Shown here: positions 6,130 through 10,046 of the stretch, one piece after another
Position numbering within the stretch: position 1 is the first letter of the stretch
Layout: every line of letters starts with the position of its first letter
DNA from: JBBRMU01 sp038230655
GTDB lineage: Bacteria > Patescibacteriota > Microgenomatia > UBA1406 > GWC2-37-13
NCBI GenBank assembly: GCA_038230655.1
Contig: JBBRMU010000033.1
Coordinates: 1 to 10,046 of the forward strand
Length of the DNA stretch: 10,046 bases
Direction of reading: 5' to 3'
The notes under the pieces: generated by a model
Seen by the model: the letters and a program-made list of their open reading frames with translations, nothing else
Told to the model about the DNA's origin: nothing
Databases searched by the model: none
Position numbers and translations under genes: made by a program

Positions 6130-6168
6130 TCGACTTGGTCTCCCTACGATAATTAATATATAAAGAAT

Positions 6169-6197
6169 AAAAAAGGCGTCCGAATTTCGCGGACGCC
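6169..6197 (-). terminator. Strong intrinsic terminator of the 182-residue gene
   Basis: GGCGTCCG (6175-6182) pairs with CGGACGCC (6190-6197), an 8-bp G+C-rich stem. Read on the minus strand it is followed by TTTTTT (6174-6169). It lies 22 nt after the stop codon of the 182-residue gene. Confidence 0.85.
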
Positions 6198-6219
6198 AAT
6201 TTTGACAGTATAAAACGAG

Positions 6220-6768
6220 TCAAGAAGTTTTGAAGTAAGCAGTATAACCTACATCCTTCAAAAGGGCATTGTCGTATATGAAAACCTTGTAACACCATCT
6301 AAATTGCCTTCTTTGGTACTCGCAGCACAGATGCATGCTGTCCCCATGTTGTTCATACCAACGAACATCATCAACGAGTTCTTGCAAACGCCGTTCAGCC
6401 AATGCAGCCAGTTCGGTTCGATTAGAAGTTAACATCTTATCAAACTTTGTACACAAAGCTTCCCTGAGGTCACCGACACGCGGCTTATAGACCTCATCAA
6501 GTCTCATGCATACTAGAAAACCGAATGCACATGGAGCCACAAATGCCACTATTCCGAGTGGAAATATTACCCAAATCGTGAAAGTTCTATCATACTCATA
6601 GCCATAGAACATCGAAATTACTAAAACGATGATGACTGCTATGGAGTAGATTAGTATGCCTAGCCAAAATCGATTTCTCAACTTTAACCGAGACTTCAAA
6701 TTTGGAAAGGAGCTGAAAGGATGGTCAGACGGTAGCAAAGGCCAACATTTATCAATTGACTCTTCCAT
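6220..6768 (-). CDS. Two-helix membrane protein, function unknown
   Basis: The protein has 182 residues. Membrane helices lie at about 34-57 (GILIYSIAVIIVLVISMFYG) and 64-88 (WVIFPLGIVAFVAPCAFGFL), with a short loop between them. The 90-residue C-terminal part is charged and helical (LREALCTKFDKMLTSNRTEL, then ERRLQELVDDVRWYEQHG) and rich in Cys and aromatics near the end (LCCEYQRRQFRWCYKVF). No family is recognised. It differs from its neighbours. Base and codon use are less AT-rich, it has a strong GGAGGA 7 nt before the ATG, a promoter more than 100 nt away, and its own strong terminator. This suggests separate and perhaps more recent arrival. It is a single-gene unit bounded by repeats A and B. 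Confidence 0.65.
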   Translation of the reverse strand: MEESIDKCWPLLPSDHPFSSFPNLKSRLKLRNRFWLGILIYSIAVIIVLVISMFYGYEYDRTFTIWVIFPLGIVAFVAPCAFGFLVCMRLDEVYKPRVGDLREALCTKFDKMLTSNRTELAALAERRLQELVDDVRWYEQHGDSMHLCCEYQRRQFRWCYKVFIYDNALLKDVGYTAYFKTS

Positions 6769-6775
6769 ATATAAT

Positions 6776-6781
6776 TCCTCC
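6776..6781 (-). promoter_or_regulatory. Strong Shine-Dalgarno sequence (decides the start at 6768)
   Basis: GGAGGA on the minus strand stands 7 nt before the ATG. It is the best ribosome-binding site in the window and contrasts with the neighbours, which have none. Confidence 0.8.
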
Positions 6782-6801
6782 GAGTGCCTATTGGTTAAAT
6801 G

Positions 6802-6914
6802 GATGGTTCAGCCATCTTGATGTCAGAGTTTCAGACTAAGACATCGCGCTTCATTCGCCAGCATTAAGGCAGTAGCTAGCTTGTAAATTTAGCATTTTTG
6901 TCCGATCATGTCAA
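6802..6914 (-). promoter_or_regulatory. Promoter and ~110-nt structured leader of the 182-residue gene
   Basis: A consensus TTGACA -35 (6909-6914), a 17-nt spacer and an extended -10 TGC-TAAATT (hexamer 6886-6891) predict transcription starting near 6879. The leader contains hairpins GATGTC/GACATC (6819-6824/6840-6845) and GATGG/CCATC (6802-6806/6812-6816) just before the Shine-Dalgarno sequence. These could control translation. This is prediction only. Confidence 0.55.
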
Positions 6915-7026
6915 TTTCTTAATCCTCACTAACCTCTTTTTACTCAGATGTATGATTCATCATCCTGTCCCCTGTTATTCACCTAGAACTAACCCATGCA
7001 CCCCAGCGATACCTGAGAATGAATTG

Positions 7027-7067
7027 TATATGTCCCTCACCAAAGCCAGATAAGTTTTCCACCTGTC
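7027..7067 (+). repeat. 43-bp dispersed repeat, copy B (41 bp here)
   Basis: TATATGTCCCTCACCAAAGC continues to ACCTGTC. It is two bases shorter than the others near its left end and lacks the GGATAC.CTCTACCA extension. It sits 14 nt before the -35 box of brnT, and 112 nt upstream of the predicted -35 of the 182-residue gene. Confidence 0.8.
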
Positions 7068-7080
7068 ATGTTTTAGAAAT

Positions 7081-7109
7081 TTGACAAAGCATATGTTTTG
7101 TAATATACT
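7081..7109 (+). promoter_or_regulatory. Promoter of the brnT-brnA pair (predicted leaderless)
   Basis: A perfect TTGACA -35 (7081-7086), a 17-nt spacer and a TATACT -10 (7104-7109). Six nt separate the -10 from the ATG at 7116. The spacer contains GCATATG, a short palindrome that could bind the BrnA repressor. That last point is speculation. Confidence 0.7.
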
Positions 7110-7115
7110 CATTTC

Positions 7116-7388
7116 ATGAAGTATTATGACTGGAATGAAGATAAAAATAGGCAATTACAAACTGAAAGAGATGTTAGCTTTGAAGATGTATTGGTTGCCA
7201 TCAATGATGGTAAATTGCTTGAAATTCTCGTACACCATAATGCCAAAAAATATCCGGACCAGAAAATATTTATTATAGAAATTCAACATTACGCTTATTT
7301 AGTCCCATTTGTAGAAACTAAAGAAATCATTTTTTTAAAAACTATTATTCCCAGCCGTAAAGCAACTAAGCAATACTTAATTAAGTAA
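7116..7388 (+). CDS. brnT: BrnT-family toxin
   Basis: The 90-residue protein opens MKYYDWNEDKN. It resembles BrnT-type proteins (RelE-like RNase fold), whose N-terminal WdxxKnxxxxxxRgisFedv pattern is visible as WNEDKNRQLQTERDVSFEDV. The typical ends LVPFVE and IFLKTIIPSRKATKQYL match a subgroup I recall from CPR and related genomes. BrnT toxins cleave RNA and block growth until bound by BrnA. The next gene, 6 nt downstream, has the matching antitoxin fold, in the toxin-first order normal for brnTA. The promoter is strong and predicted leaderless. The pair alone fills the unit between repeats B and C. I rate family membership as good. Activity is not shown by sequence. Confidence 0.8.
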   Translation: MKYYDWNEDKNRQLQTERDVSFEDVLVAINDGKLLEILVHHNAKKYPDQKIFIIEIQHYAYLVPFVETKEIIFLKTIIPSRKATKQYLIK

Positions 7389-7394
7389 CTTATT

Positions 7395-7679
7395 ATGAAA
7401 TATTTTGAATTAGACACAACAGAAGAAGAAGCATTAAAAGACTACGAAACAGGCAAATTAAAATCTGAGCCGGGTTTTAAACAAGCCAAAAAACGATACC
7501 AAGAATACGCAAAAAATACTTTAGACAAAACTAAGAATGTAAACATTAGAATCTCAGAAAGCGATCTTTTGAAGATCAAAGCTCTGGCTGCCAAAAAAGG
7601 TATCCCCTATCAAACCATGATGGCTTCGCTCTTGCACCAGTACTCAACGGATCAGATGAAGGAGTTAGCAACAAAATAA
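7395..7679 (+). CDS. brnA: BrnA/CopG-type antitoxin
   Basis: The 94-residue partner of the toxin. The C-terminal half has a ribbon-helix-helix pattern: a strand KNVNIRISESD (about 48-58), then helices LLKIKALAAKKG and PYQTMMASLLHQY. This fits CopG-like antitoxins that bind the toxin and repress the operon. The acidic N-terminal half (FELDTTEEEALKDYETGK) is the likely toxin-wrapping part, and matches the way this subgroup usually starts. It begins 6 nt after the toxin stop without a clear Shine-Dalgarno sequence, so translation is probably coupled. Repeat copy C begins one base after its TAA stop. Confidence 0.8.
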   Translation: MKYFELDTTEEEALKDYETGKLKSEPGFKQAKKRYQEYAKNTLDKTKNVNIRISESDLLKIKALAAKKGIPYQTMMASLLHQYSTDQMKELATK

Positions 7680-7680
7680 G

Positions 7681-7733
7681 TATAAACCTCTCTCACCAAA
7701 GCCAAATAAATTTTCAACCTGTCTGGATACGCT
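7681..7733 (+). repeat. 43-bp dispersed repeat, copy C, with GGATACGCTCTACCA extension
   Basis: The core runs 7681-7723 from TATAAACC to ACCTGTC, and continues with TGGATACGCT up to the terminator module that starts at 7734. It begins one base after the brnA stop codon. Here the repeat and the terminator module are joined into one ~110-bp block between two convergent units. Confidence 0.85.
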
Positions 7734-7790
7734 CTACCACGCTTTAAATACTACTACAAAACACCGCTTAACAGGGGTGTTTTAGTTTTT
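7734..7790. repeat. Stop-codon/terminator module, copy 2 (3' end of fic)
   Basis: It matches 5427-5482 at about 52 of 56 positions. It contains the hairpin AAAACACC/GGTGTTTT (7758-7765/7776-7783), which overlaps the fic stop codon (7782-7784), and the last fic codon AAC. It acts as the intrinsic terminator of fic. The loop side has diverged from copy 1, so the stem is 2 bp shorter. Confidence 0.75.
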
Positions 7791-8867
7791 CAGGAGATTA
7801 TAGAATTCTACGTTAACATATAGGTTTTCTTTACCAACTTTCTGTTTTTTTAGAATACCCATCTCAGTTAATTTATTCAAATACTTCCCTGCTGTAATTC
7901 TTTTAACTAGACCAGCTTCTTCCAAAAATTGCACCTTGCAATATGGCTGCTTAAATAGTACTTCTAATAAATCTTTGGAATAAATTTCTGGAGCATCTTT
8001 TCTAATCCTATACTTTGTTTCTTTCATTAAGGCTAAAATAGCTGAAACTTTTTTTCTTGTGTAAATTGAAGTTTCTTCAATACCTTCTAGCATGTAGAGT
8101 ATCCATTCAGTCCATTTGCCTTCTTCAGTCACCTCTCTTAATTTTACATAATAATCATTTTTATTATCAATAATATATTTACTAAGAAATAACATTGGAT
8201 TATCAACTAACCCCATTAAAACCAAATATAATACATTGATTATTCTTCCTGTTCTACCATTGCCATCTGAGAATGGATGAATCGCTTCAAACTGGTAATG
8301 TATAACTGCTAATTTTATTAATGGATCTACATCATCATGTTTATTAACATATTCCTCTAGATTTTGAAGCTTATCTTCAATTATTTTTTTGCCTTCGGGT
8401 GGGGTATAAATGATTTCCTTAGTTTTGTCATTTTGTATTTTTGTGCCAGGGTAATTTCTGATTCCTTGATTATTCTCCTTAATTGTATTAACAATTTTTA
8501 TAAATATTCTAGCGGTAAGTAGTTTTGTTCTTTCCATTTCTTTCAAACCATCCCACAACGCATCTATGTAGTGCAATACTTCTCTAGTATTAGGATCAGT
8601 TGATGGTTTATTAGCTGCCAGAGCTTGGTACAAGTCATCATTAGTCGTAACGATGTTTTCTATCTCTGAACTATCTTTGGCTTCCTTTAAAAACACTGAA
8701 CTGTAAAATATAGACTCATTCGGTAATTGCTTGCAATAAGCTGCCATACTGGCTAACTCTCTATTAGCGGAAATAGCCTTTTTTAAAATATCTCTAGACT
8801 CCAACTCTATATTTGGTGGTAAAATTGGGAGTCTATTATATGGCTCATTTCTATTAAATTTCATCAT
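7782..8867 (-). CDS. Fic-family AMP-transferase (class II, N-terminal inhibitory helix) with C-terminal winged helix
   Basis: The protein has 361 residues. The catalytic Fic motif HPFSDGNGRTGR is complete at 197-208, with the catalytic His197 and the Mg/ATP-binding loop. The inhibitory (S/T)xxxE(G/N) motif is present as SSEIEN at 66-71, in the N-terminal Fic_N region, so the enzyme is expected to be self-inhibited until regulated. YTPPEGK (154-160) lies in the flap that positions the target. From about 290 the sequence reads as a winged helix (YSKDLLEVLFKQPYCKVQFL, then AGKYLNKLTEMGILKKQ), a DNA-binding end common in this family and suited to autoregulation. The double ATG start is preceded 6 nt upstream by a -10 box. 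A 12-bp inverted repeat brackets its -35. The physiological target is unknown. Confidence 0.93.
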   Translation of the reverse strand: MMKFNRNEPYNRLPILPPNIELESRDILKKAISANRELASMAAYCKQLPNESIFYSSVFLKEAKDSSEIENIVTTNDDLYQALAANKPSTDPNTREVLHYIDALWDGLKEMERTKLLTARIFIKIVNTIKENNQGIRNYPGTKIQNDKTKEIIYTPPEGKKIIEDKLQNLEEYVNKHDDVDPLIKLAVIHYQFEAIHPFSDGNGRTGRIINVLYLVLMGLVDNPMLFLSKYIIDNKNDYYVKLREVTEEGKWTEWILYMLEGIEETSIYTRKKVSAILALMKETKYRIRKDAPEIYSKDLLEVLFKQPYCKVQFLEEAGLVKRITAGKYLNKLTEMGILKKQKVGKENLYVNVEFYNLLKN

Positions 8868-8873
8868 AAAGAC

Positions 8874-8902
8874 ATGATAACAAACATGTATAAAAAAGTC
8901 AA
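8874..8902 (-). promoter_or_regulatory. Promoter of fic (predicted leaderless)
   Basis: On the minus strand there is a TTGACT -35 (8897-8902), a 17-nt spacer and a TATCAT -10 (8874-8879). Six nt lie between it and the ATG at 8867, so the transcript should begin at the start codon. There is no Shine-Dalgarno sequence. Confidence 0.65.
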
Positions 8903-8930
8903 ATCTTTATACATGTTATTACGACATGTA
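8883..8930. promoter_or_regulatory. Candidate operator of fic: inverted repeat and ACATGT boxes
   Basis: AACATGTATAAA (8883-8894) and TTTATACATGTT (8906-8917) form a perfect 12-bp inverted repeat with an 11-bp gap that contains most of the -35 box. A further ACATGTA follows at 8924-8930, and an ACATGATA overlaps the -10. A dimeric repressor binding here would block the promoter. The winged-helix end of Fic itself is the obvious candidate, but this is inference. Confidence 0.55.
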
Positions 8931-9011
8931 CATCTGATGAACATACTATTAGTTAACAATACTTAACAAAGTGCTGAGATTAATTTAAATACTTTCTCAA
9001 TGTCATTAATT

Positions 9012-9070
9012 TATAAACCTCCCTCACCAAAGCCAAATAAGTTTTCCAACCTGTCTGGATACTCTCTACC
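9012..9070 (+). repeat. 43-bp dispersed repeat, copy D, with GGATACTCTCTACCA extension
   Basis: The core is 9012-9055 (44 bp, one extra C near its right end), followed by TGGATACTCTCTACC. It lies between the fic promoter and the gene at 9241. The stretch after it (to about 9105) has a weak ATCACC/GGGTAT hairpin and T-run, at the same position as the terminator in copy C. It is probably a decayed or different terminator. Nothing else is seen up to the promoter at 9226. Confidence 0.85.
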
Positions 9071-9225
9071 AACGAATTCAAATCACCTGAAAGGGTATTT
9101 TTGTTTAGGTTTTATATATGCGATATTGGTTTTCCAAAATGGTCAAAATCGAGAGACCAACGAAAAATGAAAACTTTTTTGCTTTTAAATAAGACCTATT
9201 ATACATAATGCTCAATTAGTTATAG

Positions 9226-9234
9226 TGCTATAAT
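9226..9234 (+). promoter_or_regulatory. Extended -10 promoter of the PsbP/Mog1-like gene (predicted leaderless)
   Basis: TGC-TATAAT (hexamer 9229-9234) is a consensus extended -10. Six nt separate it from the ATG at 9241. No convincing -35 is seen. Confidence 0.6.
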
Positions 9235-9240
9235 GTATGC

Positions 9241-9852
9241 ATGAATAAGAAGATCATTGTTATTTTTGTTTTAACTATTATTGCATTAATCATTTTAACG
9301 CTATATTCTTTTGGACCGTTATCCAAGAATAGGACAACTAATCGGGTGAATCCAGTTTCATCTAAACCCGTTAAGTCCGAGAAAACAACGATCGGCGGTA
9401 AACAAGTAACTCTGAATTCCTACCACAATAAAGATTTAAAGGAAAATTACTACGGAGTAAGTCTGCCTTCAGATTGGAATGTGCAGACACAAAAAGTTGG
9501 AAGTTACTCTGCAAGTTTTAATAATGGTAATGGAATGGTTGAACTAATGGATGTGCCAGACAACAGTACCTTAGAACTCTTCGTGCTAAGTCAGGAAGAA
9601 CCCAAACTGAAAATGGCAAATAGTAATTATCAAAGAGCAGATTATCAAAAGCTTGAAGTCAATAACAATGGAGCATACCAACTAATGTATACCAGTAAGA
9701 TAAATGGCGCAGATTACACAACAGTAAAAACATATATCAGTGGTCCGGATCACTCAGCAGTTTTAACTTTTAGTGCCCCCACCAATAGTTTGAATAACTT
9801 TCAACCAATCTTTACTTCTATACTCAACAGTTTTCAATGGGAGAATAAATAA
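9241..9852 (+). CDS. Membrane-anchored PsbP/Mog1-fold-like surface protein
   Basis: The protein has 203 residues. Residues 5-24 (IIVIFVLTIIALIILTLYSF) form an N-terminal membrane anchor. A Ser/Thr/Lys-rich linker follows (to about 62), then a roughly 140-residue outside domain. The domain has the spacing of PsbP/Mog1-like proteins: YYGVSLPSDWNVQ near its start, alternating beta strands (GSYSASFNNGNGMVELMDV, AYQLMYTSKINGADYTTVKT, SAVLTFSAP), and a final FQPIFTSILNSFQW helix. This assignment rests on pattern, not on catalytic residues, and these domains are usually binding modules. No lipobox cysteine is present. The stop codon is directly followed by the ATG of the next, broken gene (TAA-ATG), indicating an operon. 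Confidence 0.65.
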   Translation: MNKKIIVIFVLTIIALIILTLYSFGPLSKNRTTNRVNPVSSKPVKSEKTTIGGKQVTLNSYHNKDLKENYYGVSLPSDWNVQTQKVGSYSASFNNGNGMVELMDVPDNSTLELFVLSQEEPKLKMANSNYQRADYQKLEVNNNGAYQLMYTSKINGADYTTVKTYISGPDHSAVLTFSAPTNSLNNFQPIFTSILNSFQWENK

Positions 9853-9948
9853 ATGCGTCAAATATTTCTTTTTGTTTCTTTAATTGTCTTGGGCTTCGGA
9901 CTATATGGAAGGTACCCGTTTTCTTGTAATGTCAGTCCTAACTTCTAA
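9853..9948 (+). pseudogene. 5' remnant of a membrane or secreted protein gene, cut by an insertion
   Basis: The ATG immediately follows the stop codon of the PsbP-like gene. The frame gives MRQIFLFVSLIVLGFGLYGR, a typical signal or anchor sequence, then YPFS, and then CNVSPNF and a stop. The last residues come from what looks like the end of an insertion sequence (from about 9925). The original protein was therefore probably longer and its remainder may lie on the far side of the IS. Its family cannot be told from the signal segment. A natural 31-residue peptide is the alternative. Confidence 0.5.
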
Positions 9949-10046
9949 TGGGTATTAAATTAGTTGTTTTGTATACCGCTTGAGCGTAAGCATGAGGCGG
10001 CATTTTTAATTTGCTGTGTATGCGTTTGTAGTTGTAGTAGTAAATC
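9925..10046 (-). mobile_element. End of an insertion sequence (IS3/IS481-like), continuing beyond the window
   Basis: A transposase C-terminus lies at 9938-10046 on the minus strand. The sequence from about 9925 (TGTAATGTCAGTCCTAAC) starts with TG and lies 13 nt beyond the transposase stop, as expected for the terminal repeat of an IS. The other end is outside the window, so the repeat and any target duplication cannot be confirmed. The boundary is estimated to within about 10 bp. Confidence 0.45.
9938..10046 (-). CDS. Transposase C-terminus (rve integrase-core type), partial
   Basis: The frame read from 10045 down gives IYYYNYKRIHSKLKMPPHAY, then AQAVYKTTNLIPIRS and a TAG stop at 9938-9940. 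The YYNYKRIHSKLKMPP stretch is the conserved end of DDE integrase-core transposases of the IS3/IS481 group (YxNxxRPHxxLxxxxP). The asparagine and the arginine-histidine pair belong to the last helix of the catalytic domain. Only the last 35 residues are in the window. The N-terminal part continues past the right edge. It is convergent with the PsbP-like operon and probably interrupts the gene that starts at 9853. Confidence 0.8.
   Translation of the reverse strand, partial: IYYYNYKRIHSKLKMPPHAYAQAVYKTTNLIPIRS

Noticed and set aside
6098..6298. A 66-codon minus-strand frame ending in SRQVENLFGFG
   Set aside because: It overlaps the 3' end of the 182-residue gene, crosses a strong terminator and ends in repeat A in the alternative frame, so it is not a gene.
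7731..7740. CTCTACCA/CGCTACCA in the repeats compared with GGCTACCA at the tRNA 3' end, and the tRNA D-arm-like TGGTAGAGC on the minus strand
   Set aside because: The similarity is only 6-9 bases, with no cloverleaf and no longer match to the tRNA, so there is no evidence for secondary att sites.
6087..9055. The dispersed repeats as a CRISPR array
   Set aside because: The units between repeats are 600-1300 bp and contain genes. There are no short spacers and no cas genes.

Overview
The window looks like part of an accessory (genomic-island) region from an AT-rich bacterium with many very small proteins. A Patescibacteria/CPR-type genome is my best guess. The reasons are the serine recombinase style, with its C-terminus running into a tRNA, the 40-50 residue proteins, and the BrnT/BrnA and Fic variants. 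This is inferred from protein character, not from a marker gene. TGA is used as a stop.

Layout. Bases 1-150 are probably the 3' end of a gene outside the island. A tRNA-Glu(UUC) follows at 316-390. Directly against it, pointing into it, is a large serine recombinase whose last 13-14 codons and stop codon are read antisense from the tRNA. This marks the tRNA 3' half as the probable integration site. Going inward there is a 51-residue protein, a stem-loop-rich non-coding stretch (2066-2531), and a minus-strand row of small genes: a GRPKGS-motif protein, a one-helix protein, a two-helix membrane protein, a 49-residue membrane peptide and a 38-residue protein. A second stem-loop cluster (4213-4349) lies upstream of that row.

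From about 4400 to 9240 the content becomes a mosaic of single-gene units: a membrane-anchored protein, a truncated EVE-domain gene, a SAM methyltransferase, a two-helix membrane protein, a BrnT/BrnA toxin-antitoxin pair and a Fic AMP-transferase. The last four boundaries carry same-orientation copies of a ~43-bp repeat. Two unrelated genes (methyltransferase and Fic) also share one stop-codon-plus-terminator module. The result resembles a cassette array, although no integron integrase or canonical attC site is visible. The right end has a membrane-anchored PsbP/Mog1-like protein, a second secreted or membrane protein cut after about 24 codons, and the tail of an IS transposase that probably did the cutting.

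Expression. At five genes (recombinase, methyltransferase, brnT, fic and the PsbP-like gene) a good -10 hexamer ends exactly 6 nt before the ATG. That predicts transcripts starting at or next to the start codon (leaderless). The 182-residue membrane gene is the exception, with a distant promoter, a ~110-nt leader and a strong Shine-Dalgarno sequence. How the parts work together is inference: recombinase and tRNA for integration, toxin-antitoxin and Fic for maintenance or growth control, EVE and methyltransferase as possible modification or defence functions, and repeats as possible exchange points.
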